NCBI RefSeq assembly: GCF_028598555.1
Contig: NZ_JAQRFN010000003.1
Span: 207,167-271,166 of the forward strand
Reading direction: 5' to 3'
DNA length: 64,000 bases
DNA from: Xenorhabdus anantnagensis
GTDB taxonomy: Bacteria; Pseudomonadota; Gammaproteobacteria; Enterobacterales; Enterobacteriaceae
Shown here: positions 21,586 through 31,312 of the stretch, one piece after another
Position numbering within the stretch: the first letter of the stretch is position 1
Layout: the number at the start of each line of letters is the position of its first letter
Position numbers and translations under genes: made by a program
Notes under the pieces: generated by a model
Told to the model about the DNA's origin: nothing
Seen by the model: only the letters and a program-made list of their open reading frames with translations
Database searches by the model: none

Positions 21586-21683
21586 ATTATTTGAACATGT
21601 AAATGAACAATAATTCGTGCTTAAAATCACACTAATCACATGACTCTTGCAACAACAAACATTTTATTGTGAGTTAAATCACA
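21586..21683 (-). promoter_or_regulatory. deoP2-like promoter with two CRP boxes and a CytR-type site
   Basis: Distal CRP box TGTGAGTTAAATCACA at 21668-21683 matches the TGTGA-N6-TCACA core fully. A proximal, weaker box (CGTGCTTAAAATCACA) lies at 21616-21631, 52 bp away centre to centre. TTGCAA at 21648-21653, a CytR-type half-site, lies between them. A -10-like AATAAT (minus strand, 21591-21586) sits at the right distance from the proximal box. This is the CRP-CytR-CRP layout known at E. coli deoP2. Confidence 0.78.
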
Positions 21684-21709
21684 TTAAATGTTTTCAGGAA
21701 AAACAAAAA

Positions 21710-21729
21710 CAGGTGAGAAATCTCACCTG
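21710..21729 (-). terminator. Terminator after the nucleoside transporter gene
   Basis: An 8-bp perfect stem, CAGGTGAG/CTCACCTG, with a 4-nt loop. On the minus strand it is followed by TTTTTGTTTTT. It separates the transporter gene from the deo promoter. Confidence 0.8.
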
Positions 21730-21758
21730 CATTCAATTTGATATACGTTCTCTGCGTC

Positions 21759-23036
21759 TTACAACGCGAGGAAGAATCCTGCAATTGTTGCACTCATCAA
21801 GTTAGAGAGTGACCCTGCCAATACAGCTTTCAAGCCGAAACGGGCAATATCTCCGCGACGGTTTGGTGCCATACCACCCAAGCCGCCCAGAAGGATCGCA
21901 ACAGAAGACAAGTTAGCGAAGCCACACAAAGCAAAGGCGATAATTGCTTTGGTATGATCGGAAAGCACTTGCAGACCCGCAGCCTTAACCATATCGTCAG
22001 CTTTCAGGTATTCACCAAAGTTCATGAACGCCACAAATTCATTAACGACGATTTTCTGGCCGATGAAAGAACCTGCGATTGTGGCTTCATGCCATGGAAC
22101 GCCGATCAGGTAGGCAATTGGTGCAAAAACCCAGCCCAAAACCAGTTCCATAGATAATTGAGGGTAATCGAACCAGCCACCGATACCGCCTAAGATACCA
22201 TTGAGCAAAGCAATCAATGCGGTGAATGCCAACAGCATTGCACCAACGTTCAGAGCCAGTTGCATACCGGATGCGGCACCCGATGCAGCCGCATCAATGA
22301 TATTTGCAGGACGATCTTCCGCTGCAATCAATGACATTGCATCAGCAGTATCGTGAGTTTTTTCTGTTTCCGGCACTAGCAGCTTCGCAAACAGCAAACC
22401 ACCTGGTGCTGCCATGAATGAAGCCGCGATCAGGTACTCCAACGGAACACCCATCGATGCATAACCCGCCAATACTGAACCCGCAACGGAAGCCAGGCCA
22501 CCACACATAACCGCAAACAACTCAGATTGGGTCATGGTCGCAATATAAGGGCGCACAACCAGAGGAGCTTCAGTTTGACCCACGAAAATATTCGCAGTCG
22601 CAGACAGAGATTCAGTCCGTGATGTTCCCAATATTTTCTGCAATCCACCACCCAGTATTTTGATGATGAGCTGCATAACGCCTATGTAATACAACACTGC
22701 AATGAGTGATGAGAAGAAAACAATCACTGGCAGAACGCGCAGAGCAAAAACAAAGCCACCACCGCCGAACAATTCAAACATTTTGTCGGAAACCAGTCCG
22801 CCAAAAATAAAATCTGTTCCTTTTTGACCATATCCAATCACGTTGGAAACGCCTCTTGACATTCCTCCCAGAATGTCTTTGCCGGCTGGTACATAAAGTA
22901 CAAATGCCCCAATAGCAACCTGAATCAAAAAGGCGCCTAGGACAGTACGGATTTTAATGGCTCGGTAGTTACTGGAGAAGAGCACTGCGATAAAAATCAG
23001 TACTACTATCCCTATCAGGCTCATAAGGAGTTGCAT
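21759..23036 (-). CDS. NupC/NupX-type concentrative nucleoside transporter
   Basis: 425 residues, a polytopic inner-membrane CNT-family symporter. Hydrophobic segments run from the N-terminus ([17 protein letters not shown]) to the C-terminus ([10 protein letters not shown]). CNT motifs are visible: the gate region [20 protein letters not shown] (with GQTEAP) and a second [14 protein letters not shown], plus [18 protein letters not shown]. As recalled, the sequence is closer to E. coli NupX (YeiM) than to NupC, so no symbol is given. It stands directly upstream of deoCABD, so uptake and catabolism of nucleosides are probably jointly controlled; a CRP-like box lies upstream. Confidence 0.9.
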   Translation of the reverse strand: MQLLMSLIGIVVLIFIAVLFSSNYRAIKIRTVLGAFLIQVAIGAFVLYVPAGKDILGGMSRGVSNVIGYGQKGTDFIFGGLVSDKMFELFGGGGFVFALRVLPVIVFFSSLIAVLYYIGVMQLIIKILGGGLQKILGTSRTESLSATANIFVGQTEAPLVVRPYIATMTQSELFAVMCGGLASVAGSVLAGYASMGVPLEYLIAASFMAAPGGLLFAKLLVPETEKTHDTADAMSLIAAEDRPANIIDAAASGAASGMQLALNVGAMLLAFTALIALLNGILGGIGGWFDYPQLSMELVLGWVFAPIAYLIGVPWHEATIAGSFIGQKIVVNEFVAFMNFGEYLKADDMVKAAGLQVLSDHTKAIIAFALCGFANLSSVAILLGGLGGMAPNRRGDIARFGLKAVLAGSLSNLMSATIAGFFLAL

Positions 23037-23455
23037 TGGAAGAATCCCTGTTCACTGAATGAATAATAAAAAAAATATGTCAGTTGTTTTATATGTTCCT
23101 ACTGACATTGTGTGAGCCGATTATACCTAGCACTAAAAAGGAACAAGCAACTAACATCACAAATTAATACAACAAAAAGTAATATAAAAATGCAAAATGA
23201 GATCCGCATCACACAAAGCCACTTAGTTTCGGTGGGATTAGATAATTTAATAGGGAAAAAGGTAAAAAATAGGATAAATAGGCAAGGAATGTAAGTTAAG
23301 CGTTATTAATGTTTACTGTACCTTTCACCTTTTAAGTTGCTGCTTTGCGGATATATTATCTCATCCGGTTTATAGTAAGTTATGTTCCTGAAGATTCATT
23401 ACATTGCTTCTGCGTTGCAATTTGCATCAACTCATATAAATTGCCTAAATTTAAA
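23037..23455 (-). promoter_or_regulatory. Promoter region of the transporter with a CRP-like box
   Basis: This 419-bp AT-rich gap follows yjjV and precedes the transporter gene. At 23198-23213, TGAGATCCGCATCACA matches nine of the ten core CRP positions, about 160 bp upstream of the start. A half-site TGTGA lies at 23110-23115. No gene is supported here. Confidence 0.5.
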
Positions 23456-24226
23456 TCATTCAATTGCAAATAGTGTCACACTATTCTGATAAATTTGCTT
23501 GGCAATTTCATCTGACGGTTCTTGGCGCAACTCACACAATACTGAGAAAATCTGTGCAACTCTTTCTGGTCGATTTGGCTGCCCCTGAAACCCCGACAAT
23601 GGCATATCAGGTGCATCTGTTTCCAATACCAAAGCTGACAAAGGCAATTGTGAAATAGTGTTACGTGTTTTTTGTGCCCTATCGTAGGTAATTGTTCCCC
23701 CAACACCAATGTAAAACCCCAGGCGAATAAAGGCTTGGGCTTGGGACAAACTACCTGAGAAACCATGAACAACCCCTGTTCGTGGTAACTTATGCTTTCT
23801 CAAGATTGCAGCCAATTGATCATGGCTTTTTCTGGAATGAAGTATTACGGGTAAATCATGTTGTTTAGCCAGTTTTAGCTGCGCTTCTAACATACTTTTC
23901 TGCTTTTCAATCTGCGGATCAGGCATATAAAGGTCAAGGCCAATTTCACCTACTGCTACACATTTAGCATCTTTTTCCTGTAGCTTCTGATCCAACTCAT
24001 CCAGATGAACCGCTTGATGTTCAGCAATATAGAGTGGATGCAAACCAAATGCAGCATAGATTGGGGAATAATCCTCAGCCAACGCCGTAACTCTCTGGAA
24101 GTTCATTTGACTTATCGTGGGAACGATAATTTTTTCCACGCCCATTTGCCTGGCTTGGTTCAGACTCTCTATTTCATCACCCACAAAAGGGAAAAAATCA
24201 AAATGGCAATGTGTATCAATAAACAT
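23456..24226 (-). CDS. yjjV: TatD-family metal-dependent hydrolase YjjV
   Basis: 256 residues. TatD/YcfH-type amidohydrolase-fold deoxyribonuclease family. Metal ligands: FIDTHCHFDFFPF at the N-terminus, VGEIGLDLY with the central Glu, LPVILHSRKSHDQ, GVVHGFSGS, and the C-terminal LETDAPDMPL. The start ATG lies directly after the yjjU stop, so the two are translationally coupled, as in E. coli. The physiological substrate is not established for this subfamily; hydrolysis of DNA or small metabolites is the usual suggestion. Confidence 0.93.
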   Translation of the reverse strand: MFIDTHCHFDFFPFVGDEIESLNQARQMGVEKIIVPTISQMNFQRVTALAEDYSPIYAAFGLHPLYIAEHQAVHLDELDQKLQEKDAKCVAVGEIGLDLYMPDPQIEKQKSMLEAQLKLAKQHDLPVILHSRKSHDQLAAILRKHKLPRTGVVHGFSGSLSQAQAFIRLGFYIGVGGTITYDRAQKTRNTISQLPLSALVLETDAPDMPLSGFQGQPNRPERVAQIFSVLCELRQEPSDEIAKQIYQNSVTLFAIE

Positions 24227-25354
24227 CTATTTGTCCAAGTTATCCATCATGCTCGTTTCTGTCGTTTGCACATTTTCCATCACATCAGATGCTGGGGGTT
24301 CCACTTTAGGGCAATGATTGACGCTGTTCAGGAAATGATTTCTCCGAAAATAATTATGACTGACACCATCAGAATTTAATTTCATACGGCTTACCCCATA
24401 AATCTTACGTTCTGCATGTCCAAATTTTCCTTCAACAAAAGTATGCCCAATCGTTGCCAGAAAATATCGTCCACAACGCCGTCCCAAATGATAATCCTGA
24501 TTGAGTGCACTGAGCCTGCTTCCTAATGCCATTGTAACCAATGGTGCTGGTGGATAGATTTCGAAGATTTGTACACCATCCGGTGGATCTTCGATAAATT
24601 TCTGTGTTCGGCGATAACTCTGTGCATGAAGGTTGATCATCTTGACCATTTTTTGCAGGCTACTAACTTCTAACCAGCGCTCCATGCGCTTGAACCACTG
24701 GGGCGTATAATAAAGTTGTGAAGGAACTGTCCGAATCACGACGATAGTATCCGCTCCTCGGCGATAGGCTTCTTGCACTGGAATAGCATCACAAATGCCA
24801 CCATCTTGATAAACCACATCACTAAGAGTAACACCATTACGATAAAATCCCGGAATGGCACTTGAGGCTTTGACGATATCCATCCAATTCCGCTCATTAG
24901 GATGCAGATAATCCGGCTCAAAATTATCAGCGCGGCAAGCGCACATATAAAATTCACGCCCAGCATCAAACTGACTCATTGCAACAGGAATATTGAGTGG
25001 CAATTGCTCAGATATGGTATCAATATACCAATCCAGATCGATTAAATGCCCACCGCGAACAAAACGGAATGGATTAAAGAAGGTTGAATCTGTTGTATAA
25101 CGGTTGATCACTTTACGTGCATAGCCACGCTGACCACAAATATAGGCAGAAAGGTTCTGAGCTCCCGCCGACGTCCCAAGGAACAACTCAAAAGGATTAA
25201 AACCAAGACGGAGGAATTCATCCAAAACACCAGCGGTAAAAATCCCCCTTTGACCACCTCCTTCACAAACAAGCGCAATTTTTCCTGGCTTTATCTGTGA
25301 CTTATAAGCTAAGGGTTCTATATTACCCAACGTTATTGGAATATGCTTTCCCAC
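24227..25354 (-). CDS. yjjU: Patatin-like phospholipase YjjU
   Basis: The GTG at 25354 is preferred: GAGGAGGAA lies 3-11 bases upstream and the product begins VGKHIPITLGNIEPL like E. coli YjjU, giving 375 residues. An open frame runs 41 codons further upstream but encodes no conserved sequence. Patatin features: oxyanion loop CEGGGQRGIFTAGVLDEF, nucleophile elbow LGTSAGAQN (GxSxG), and the catalytic Asp in YQDGGICDAIPV. It is probably a cytoplasmic or membrane-associated lipid acyl hydrolase. The gene pair yjjU-yjjV is conserved beside osmY in E. coli. Confidence 0.92.
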   Translation of the reverse strand: MGKHIPITLGNIEPLAYKSQIKPGKIALVCEGGGQRGIFTAGVLDEFLRLGFNPFELFLGTSAGAQNLSAYICGQRGYARKVINRYTTDSTFFNPFRFVRGGHLIDLDWYIDTISEQLPLNIPVAMSQFDAGREFYMCACRADNFEPDYLHPNERNWMDIVKASSAIPGFYRNGVTLSDVVYQDGGICDAIPVQEAYRRGADTIVVIRTVPSQLYYTPQWFKRMERWLEVSSLQKMVKMINLHAQSYRRTQKFIEDPPDGVQIFEIYPPAPLVTMALGSRLSALNQDYHLGRRCGRYFLATIGHTFVEGKFGHAERKIYGVSRMKLNSDGVSHNYFRRNHFLNSVNHCPKVEPPASDVMENVQTTETSMMDNLDK

Positions 25355-25568
25355 ACTTCCTCCTCTAAAAGTCAACGACAGCATCAAGGATAACCCACAC
25401 GCTGAATAGCTAGTTATATAATCAGGATCAGCCAATAAAAATGCAAGTTGGTAGATGAAGAGTATAATTATTAACATAGCAATAAATTATTCGAATACAA
25501 CGACGAATAGCATTCTCTGTTAGATAATCTACTAATTGAGCAGGGTTTTATTGAGGGAGAAAGAGGTA

Positions 25569-25598
25569 AAAAGAGTGGCTTATTACTAGCCACTCTTT
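25569..25598. terminator. Hairpin after the OsmY-like gene
   Basis: AAGAGTGGC and GCCACTCTT pair perfectly around a 9-nt loop, flanked by AAAA on the left, which gives UUUU on the minus-strand transcript. It lies beyond the tandem repeats that follow the OsmY-like gene. Confidence 0.7.
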
Positions 25599-25620
25599 CA
25601 ATGATTCCAGTTATTTTTTT

Positions 25621-25695
25621 AACTATTACTTTATTTTCTAACTACTACTTTATTTTCTAACTACCACTTTATTTTTTAACTACTACCGTATTTTT
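25621..25695 (-). repeat. 19-bp tandem repeat spanning the end of the OsmY-like gene
   Basis: Units of AACTACTACTTTATTTTCT begin at 25621, 25640 and 25659 (19 bp each) and 25678 (18 bp), with a partial copy at 25696. The array crosses the stop codon at 25669, so about two units encode the Val/Lys-rich C-terminus and the rest is untranslated. Confidence 0.9.
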
Positions 25696-26097
25696 AACTA
25701 CTACTAAGGAATACCGCACAGACTTAATGCCTTTCACACTCTTAGCCAGAGCAACTACTTTGGTTTTCTGAGCTTGGCTTTTAACAAAGCCTGCAATATA
25801 GACAATGCCTTTGTCTGTTTTCACTAGAATGTCATTAATGTTTAAATTCTTTTGTAGCCGCAATTTATCTTTTACTGCGGTAGTAATCTGAGTGTCATTA
25901 ACAGAGTTACCTGCATTCGGCAAGCGTTTAACAACTTTTTCCTCTGATTTTTTTAATGGCTGATTAACTTTCTGCGCCGTTCCTTGCGATGATGGTGTAT
26001 TTCCTGAAAGGATATTATTTGCAAAAGCACTGCTACTTACCAGTACTGATCCTAAAACGACTGCCACTAATGAATGTGCAATTCGAGACTTATTCAT
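25669..26097 (-). CDS. OsmY-like periplasmic protein with a single BON domain
   Basis: 142 residues with a signal peptide (HSLVAVVLGSVLVSSSAFA), a Lys/Pro-rich linker, and one BON domain (about residues 65-135): DTQITTAVKDKLRLQKNLN, ILVKTDKGIVYIAGFV, VVALAKSVKGIKSVRYSL. E. coli OsmY has 201 residues and two BON domains, so this is a one-domain version or a relative. BON domains are thought to bind membranes. The C-terminal tail VVVKNTVVVKK is coded by a tandem repeat. Its position between prfC and yjjUV matches E. coli osmY. Confidence 0.8.
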   Translation of the reverse strand: MNKSRIAHSLVAVVLGSVLVSSSAFANNILSGNTPSSQGTAQKVNQPLKKSEEKVVKRLPNAGNSVNDTQITTAVKDKLRLQKNLNINDILVKTDKGIVYIAGFVKSQAQKTKVVALAKSVKGIKSVRYSLVVVKNTVVVKK

Positions 26098-26519
26098 ACT
26101 ATCACCTTATTTAACATGGGCTAAGACTTTCAACAAGCAGTGTATTATTTAGACAATCACAGTGTGTCGGTATATCAATTAGACAGCTGAAATCGGCTTG
26201 ACGCTAATATTACAGAAAGCAACATAAACGTTTATTAAACAAGAATCTTATTCTTAAAATTTATATATAAGTAGAATAAAATAACAAATAAAACAAAAAT
26301 CAATAGAATCAATGATATTGTCTACTGATAAGGTTGTTGTTTTAGTTGAGTAGTGTTCAAGGTAACAGGAGTAAAAATGAAGGGTTTGATAGGCGATCAA
26401 ATTGATCTAATTGGGGAAAAATGATCACAACATTTTTCATGCTGATAAACCCCATGATTATTTTAAACAGGGTTTATCAGCGATCTGAGCCAACAGGATT
26501 GTTGGCCCTGAAAAGAATA
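26098..26519 (-). other. prfC-osmY-like spacer with two hairpins
   Basis: After the prfC stop on the coding strand come GCCAACA/TTGTTGGC (around 26489-26506) and a perfect 12-bp repeat, GCTGATAAACCC at 26441-26452 with GGGTTTATCAGC at 26470-26481. Together they form a likely prfC terminator. The rest (26098-26400) is AT-rich and holds the promoter of the OsmY-like gene; no gene is seen. Confidence 0.6.
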
Positions 26520-28109
26520 TCAGTGTTCCCGTGTCTTACGGAAAGCAACATCAGGATAGCGTTCACTGGTCAAGTTTAAATTGACCATTGTTGGTGCAAT
26601 GTAAGTTAAGTTATCACCACCATCAAAAGCCAAGTTCTGCTCATTTTTACGCTTGAACTCTTCCAGTTTCTTCGCATCGCTGCACTCTACCCAGCGGGCC
26701 GTGGAAACGTTAACTGGCTCATACAGCGCTTCAACGTTGTATTCACTCTTCAAACGAGCAACAACAACATCAAACTGAAGCACACCAACTGCCCCTACGA
26801 TCAGATCGTTATTGGAAAGAGGGCGGAATACCTGTACAGCACCTTCTTCTGACAATTGCACCAGACCTTTCAGCAATTGCTTCTGTTTCAACGGATCACG
26901 CAGACGAATACGGCGGAATAATTCAGGTGCGAAGTTAGGAATACCAGTAAACTTCAGCTCTTCACCTTGGGTAAAAGTATCCCCAATCTGAATGGTGCCA
27001 TGATTGTGCAGGCCGATAATATCCCCTGGGTAAGCGTGCTCAACATGAGAACGATCTCCCGCCATAAAAGTCAGTGCATCAGAAATGACGACATCTTTCT
27101 TAATGCGGACTTGACGCAGTTTCATGCCCTTTTCATATTTACCGGAAACAACCCGTAAAAATGCTACGCGGTCACGGTGTTTCGGGTCCATATTGGCCTG
27201 AATTTTGAAAACAAAGCCTGTGAATTTCTCTTCACTGGAAGTCACTTCACGTGCATCAGTCTGACGAGGCATAGGAGTTGGGGCCCATTTAACAAGACCA
27301 TCCAGCATGTGATCAACACCAAAGTTACCCAATGCAGTGCCGAAAAAGACAGGTGTCAGTTCGCCCTGTAAAAAGGCTTCCTGATCAAATTCATGGGAGG
27401 CCCCTTTGACGAGTTCCAGCTCTTCGCGTAATTGGTTCGCCAGCTCTTCACCTACTGCCGCATCTAGTTCAGGATTATCCAACCCTTTGATAGCACGGAC
27501 TTCCTGAATGGTATGCCCTTGACCAGACTGATACAGGTAAATTTCATCAAAATAGAGATGATAGACACCTTTGAAAGATTTGCCACAGCCGATTGGCCAT
27601 GTAATCGGGCTACAGGCAATGTTCAGTTCATTTTCTACTTCATCCATCAGCTCCATCGGATCACGAATATCACGGTCGAGCTTGTTCATGAATGTCAGGA
27701 TCGGCGTATCACGCAGACGAGTAACTTCCATCAACTTACGAGTACGATCTTCAACCCCTTTCGCCGCATCAATGACCATCAAACAGCAGTCAACGGCCGT
27801 CAAAGTACGATAGGTATCTTCAGAGAAGTCTTCATGCCCAGGGGTATCCAGTAAGTTAACCAGACAATCACTATAAGGGAACTGCATTACGGAAGTGGTA
27901 ATGGAGATTCCACGCTGTTTTTCCATTTCCATCCAGTCTGATTTAGCGTGCTGGTTAGAGCCCCGGCCTTTTACCGTACCTGCTTTCTGGATCGCCTGTC
28001 CGAACAATAATACTTTTTCAGTAATCGTTGTTTTACCCGCATCGGGATGGGAAATTATTGCAAAAGTGCGCCGTTTCGCGACTTCTTGCAGAAATGGGGA
28101 ATTTGACAT
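26520..28109 (-). CDS. prfC: Peptide chain release factor RF3
   Basis: RF3 is a translational GTPase that recycles RF1/RF2 after termination. The start at 28109 ([20 protein letters not shown]) gives 529 residues, as in E. coli; 13 upstream in-frame codons are not conserved. G motifs: [13 protein letters not shown] (G1), QRGISITTS (G2), [13 protein letters not shown] (G3), FMNKLDRD (G4). The C-terminus, [14 protein letters not shown], is complete. It is a single gene here; E. coli yjjG, which lies between rimI and prfC there, is absent. Confidence 0.98.
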   Translation of the reverse strand: MSNSPFLQEVAKRRTFAIISHPDAGKTTITEKVLLFGQAIQKAGTVKGRGSNQHAKSDWMEMEKQRGISITTSVMQFPYSDCLVNLLDTPGHEDFSEDTYRTLTAVDCCLMVIDAAKGVEDRTRKLMEVTRLRDTPILTFMNKLDRDIRDPMELMDEVENELNIACSPITWPIGCGKSFKGVYHLYFDEIYLYQSGQGHTIQEVRAIKGLDNPELDAAVGEELANQLREELELVKGASHEFDQEAFLQGELTPVFFGTALGNFGVDHMLDGLVKWAPTPMPRQTDAREVTSSEEKFTGFVFKIQANMDPKHRDRVAFLRVVSGKYEKGMKLRQVRIKKDVVISDALTFMAGDRSHVEHAYPGDIIGLHNHGTIQIGDTFTQGEELKFTGIPNFAPELFRRIRLRDPLKQKQLLKGLVQLSEEGAVQVFRPLSNNDLIVGAVGVLQFDVVVARLKSEYNVEALYEPVNVSTARWVECSDAKKLEEFKRKNEQNLAFDGGDNLTYIAPTMVNLNLTSERYPDVAFRKTREH

Positions 28110-28340
28110 CAATTGGTATCTTCTAGTCTGTGCACGGATTGATACCATTTGGAAGCGCCTCTTGCTGGCGCTTCGCTTTTCAATCCGTCATGTTAATCGT
28201 GATTGGCGGTTATTTTCGCTGAACTTGGACTTATAAACAACCAATGATATTCAAGATAGAGCATAAGCCAATCATTAATTAATTCAGTTGAAATTTGATA
28301 ATGTTACATACTGCTTTACAACAATTTTCATGAGCATCCT

Positions 28341-28790
28341 TCACCCACCAAACAACGGCAACGCCATAATAATGGCATCTTCTTTCCCTGACTCTGTCGG
28401 ATAATAATTCTTACGGATGGAAACTTCATTGAAGCCTATATCTTCATATAAACGAATGGCAGATTGATTCGAACGCCGTACCTCAAGCCACAGCGTGTTG
28501 ATCTGTTTTTCAGGCAATATATTAATGAGATGCATAAGCAATGCCCTGCCGTGTCCACGCGATTGATGTTCAGGATGAATTGCAATATTAAATAGCGTGG
28601 CTTCATCCATGACATATTGTGTTATCGCAAAACCGATAATCTGGTTATTCTGCGTTATCTTATAGTTGATATAACGTTCTCCCTGATTGGAGTAAAAGGT
28701 TTTTTCACTCCACGGAAACGCATGGCTGGCCTGTTCTATTTGAAATGCGGCTGGAAGATCAACGAGAGTTAATAGAGAAATATTCTTCAT
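28341..28790 (-). CDS. rimI: Ribosomal protein S18-alanine N-acetyltransferase
   Basis: RimI acetylates the N-terminal Ala of ribosomal protein S18. The start MKNISLL at 28790 gives 149 residues and matches E. coli (148); the longer open frame upstream overlaps holD and is not conserved. GNAT motif A is HQSRGHGRALLMHL, followed by TLWLEVRRSNQSAIRLYEDIGF with the Glu and the AIxLYExxGF motif, and the C-terminal YYPTESGKEDAIIMALP. It overlaps the end of holD by 32 bp, so the two are translationally coupled, as in E. coli. Confidence 0.96.
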   Translation of the reverse strand: MKNISLLTLVDLPAAFQIEQASHAFPWSEKTFYSNQGERYINYKITQNNQIIGFAITQYVMDEATLFNIAIHPEHQSRGHGRALLMHLINILPEKQINTLWLEVRRSNQSAIRLYEDIGFNEVSIRKNYYPTESGKEDAIIMALPLFGG

Positions 28791-29169
28791 AATGGTAAAT
28801 TTGTTGCCAAAGAGCGCGTTTTGCATTCCCATCAAGAGATAAGTCATTTAATGCCGGGCTTCTCAAAGAAATCCCTTGTATTGATAAGGTAATATCAACC
28901 CCTAACAGCCAGCATGGGCAGTGGATTGATTCTGAAAGTAGCTCAACATCTTTTGTCGTGATGCAATATACCGATGAGGCATCAATCCCCATGGCTGTAA
29001 AAATATCAGCAAACAATGAATGACTTAAGTCAATTTGATCATAACTAATGATCAATAGACGGGTTGAATCAGGGATGAGGACAGATAATTCACCTTGCAA
29101 GGTCATTGGGCTACGCAAAACCCATTGGGTGATCCCCAGTTGGGAGAGTAATCTGTCACGCTTCGTCAT
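28759..29169 (-). CDS. holD: DNA polymerase III psi subunit
   Basis: 136 residues (E. coli 137). Psi bridges the clamp loader and chi (HolC), which binds SSB. It begins TKRDRLLSQLGITQWVLR and ends RALWQQIYHYEEYFSINSR, both typical of HolD; conserved SPALNDL lies before the C-terminal helix. It is divergent from rsmC and overlaps rimI, the standard enterobacterial arrangement. HolD diverges quickly, so the assignment rests on the ends and the context. Confidence 0.93.
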   Translation of the reverse strand: MTKRDRLLSQLGITQWVLRSPMTLQGELSVLIPDSTRLLIISYDQIDLSHSLFADIFTAMGIDASSVYCITTKDVELLSESIHCPCWLLGVDITLSIQGISLRSPALNDLSLDGNAKRALWQQIYHYEEYFSINSR

Positions 29170-29307
29170 CGTGTTTTATTCCATCTGCCATAAAAAATAA
29201 CAGGTAATATATTATCAGAGGGCTTATCTCTGCGCCAATCAGCATGGCATTCAGTTCTGCCCGCTGATACTTATACTTGGATAAAGATTTATAGGAGCTA
29301 TACATAG

Positions 29308-30321
29308 ATGTCAGTATTAACCCCGGCCAGCGAAGTTATCCTGCGCCATTATGAGCAATTCCGCGATCATCATCTACTCTTTGCCGGTGATCTTCAGGAC
29401 AATCTGGCAACGGAAATTGAAGCTGCAAGTGTGCGTGTGCATACTAGCCAATATCACCATTGGCAATCCCTGATCCGTCAGCTTGGTGATAATGCCTGGT
29501 TTGGCCTTTTAGCGGACAGCACATTTATTAAAGAGTGTGACACACTGATTTATTATTGGCCGAAAAGCAAGCAGGAAGCGCGTTTCCAACTACGTAATCT
29601 GTTCTCCATCCTGCCTCCCGGAACGGATATTTTTATCGTGGGTGAGAACCGTACTGGCGTACGCAGTGTTGATAAATTAATGGAAGGTATTACTACTTTC
29701 CACAAAATTGATACAGCACGTCGTTGCAGTCTGTTTTATGGTCAATTGAAAAATCAGGTTCAGTTTGATCAAAACAATTGGTGGAACAGCTATCAGGTGG
29801 GAGATGTCACGGTCAATACGCTGCCCGGTGTATTCAGCCAAGATGATTTGGATGTCGGCAGTCGTCTGCTGCTTTCCACTTTTGATGCCCCTATCTCTGG
29901 CAGCCTGTTGGATGTTGCTTGTGGTGCCGGGGTACTGGCAACCGTATTGGGTAAAAAGAACCCTGATCTGTCCCTGACACTAAGCGATGTCAATGCTGCC
30001 GCTATCACATCCAGCAAGGCAACACTGAAAGCCAATAAGCTGGAAGGCAATGTGGTCACCAGTAATGTGTATTCTGCCATTGAAGAAAAATTCAACTGGA
30101 TTATTTCTAATCCACCATTCCATGATGGCTTGAAAACTAACTTGGTTGCTGCCGATGATATGATTCGCATGGCACCAAATTACCTTAAACCCGGTGGTAA
30201 ATTGCGGATCGTCGCAAACGCTTTTTTACCTTATCCTGACCTGCTGGATAATACCTTTGGTAACCATGAAGTCATTGCGCAAACAGGTAAATTCAAAGTA
30301 TACCAAGCGACGAAGAAATAA
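29308..30321 (+). CDS. rsmC: 16S rRNA m2G1207 methyltransferase
   Basis: 337 residues (E. coli 343). RsmC methylates G1207 of 16S rRNA in the assembled 30S subunit using SAM. The N-terminal half is the degenerate methyltransferase-like domain ([15 protein letters not shown] at the start). The C-terminal half is catalytic: [19 protein letters not shown] (motif I), [11 protein letters not shown], and [12 protein letters not shown] (NPPF motif IV). It is divergent from holD-rimI and upstream of the tRNA-Leu genes, as in E. coli. Confidence 0.96.
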   Translation: MSVLTPASEVILRHYEQFRDHHLLFAGDLQDNLATEIEAASVRVHTSQYHHWQSLIRQLGDNAWFGLLADSTFIKECDTLIYYWPKSKQEARFQLRNLFSILPPGTDIFIVGENRTGVRSVDKLMEGITTFHKIDTARRCSLFYGQLKNQVQFDQNNWWNSYQVGDVTVNTLPGVFSQDDLDVGSRLLLSTFDAPISGSLLDVACGAGVLATVLGKKNPDLSLTLSDVNAAAITSSKATLKANKLEGNVVTSNVYSAIEEKFNWIISNPPFHDGLKTNLVAADDMIRMAPNYLKPGGKLRIVANAFLPYPDLLDNTFGNHEVIAQTGKFKVYQATKK

Positions 30322-30467
30322 CTCAGGCATTCAATGCAGCCTTGTTTTGCCTGCTCCAGTTTAATGGGCAGGCAATTTCTATTTTTCAGCATCTTATCTC
30401 TGTCTTCCACAAGCATGTCGACATGCCGATTTTTACGGCAATCACACGTTTTCTCACTAAATAATGA

Positions 30468-30495
30468 TTGACGCCAGCTATAAAATCTCTAGAAT
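30468..30495 (+). promoter_or_regulatory. tRNA-Leu promoter
   Basis: TTGACG (30468-30473) and TAGAAT (30490-30495) are separated by 16 bp and followed by the GC-rich GCGCC discriminator typical of growth-rate and ppGpp-controlled stable RNA promoters. The first mature tRNA base is 42 bp downstream. Confidence 0.8.
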
Positions 30496-30537
30496 GCGCC
30501 TCCAAGCTATCCGTTTAAGTGATAGTGTCTGATATAT

Positions 30538-30624
30538 GCGAGGGTGGCGGAATTGGTAGACGCGCTAGCTTCAGGTGTTAGTGTTCTTACGGACGTGGGG
30601 GTTCAAGTCCCCCCCTTCGCACCA
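30538..30624 (+). tRNA. tRNA-Leu(CAG), copy 1
   Basis: An 87-nt class II tRNA with encoded CCA. The acceptor arms GCGAGGG/CCTTCGC pair with one G-U. Anticodon CAG sits in GCTTCAGGTGT, followed by the long variable arm (TTAGTGTTCTTACGGACGT) and T-arm GGGGGTTCAAGTCCCCC. Nearly identical to E. coli leuPQV, which lie at the same place. Confidence 0.97.
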
Positions 30625-30640
30625 AATCAGATAGCTATCA

Positions 30641-30668
30641 GTTAAATGAAATCGGTTAAATGAAATCG
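30641..30668. repeat. 14-bp direct repeat between the tRNA-Leu genes
   Basis: Two perfect tandem copies of GTTAAATGAAATCG, at 30641-30654 and 30655-30668, in the spacer between the two tRNA-Leu genes. It is the smallest member of the tandem-duplication pattern in this window. Confidence 0.8.
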
Positions 30669-30698
30669 GTTGAGCAAACAAGATAAATGGCAGTACCT

Positions 30699-30785
30699 GC
30701 GAGGGTGGCGGAATTGGTAGACGCGCTAGCTTCAGGTGTTAGTGTCCTTACGGACGTGGGGGTTCAAGTCCCCCCCTTCGCACCA
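30699..30785 (+). tRNA. tRNA-Leu(CAG), copy 2
   Basis: An 87-nt copy differing from the first by one base in the variable arm (GTCC instead of GTTC). It is preceded by a 74-bp spacer without its own promoter, so it is probably processed from the same transcript. It ends with encoded CCA. Confidence 0.97.
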
Positions 30786-31312
30786 CTGTTTCATTTTTCT
30801 TTCCTTTCTTATCTTGTGCTTTCCCTTCTTATGATTTCCTCAATCTTATTTGATCCTTCTAATAATTTAACTGTTGATTTTATTGCTTACTCAAAGCCTC
30901 AATTCCCTTTCGAAAGTTTGCCAAAAACATCAATTCCCAACGCCCCATTATAAGTTTTTACTCCCGTTGCCCAAGCCGTGGCAGAAGCGGCTGAATCTGT
31001 CACATAGTTGGGTTTCTGAGTCTTCTTGTCTAACTTTCCTTGCAGTCAGATGAATAGGATGAGAAATCATCGTGTTAAGTTGCTCGGATAATAGATATGT
31101 CACATGACACTTATTTGAACCTATGACGACATTCTTATGACAGCGCTTTTCTGCAAGGCAAGTTTTTCAAAAAGGCAAGTTTTTCAAAAAGACAAGTTTT
31201 TCAAAAAGACAAAGTATTCAGTAAGGCAGGAAGAGGAAAATAAGAGGAAAATGAGCGCTTCAATGACCAAAGACCAAGTAGCGCTCTAGATCAATATAAA
31301 CTCACTATTCCA
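30786..31312. other. Spacer after the tRNA genes with a 17-bp repeat array
   Basis: A 527-bp gap without a supported gene; the frame open across tRNA copy 2 is an artefact. It contains four 17-bp tandem units, consensus CAAGTTTTTCAAAAAGA, beginning at 31159, 31176, 31193 and 31210, the last diverged. Each unit is partly self-complementary (CTTTTTGAAAAACTT). A clear tRNA terminator was not found. Confidence 0.75.

Noticed and set aside
30687..30953. 88-codon frame across tRNA-Leu copy 2
   Set aside because: It translates the tRNA and downstream AT-rich spacer; no conserved protein sequence.
31159..31226. Possible CRISPR array
   Set aside because: Units are contiguous 17-bp copies without spacers; it is a plain tandem repeat. 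The same applies to the other arrays.
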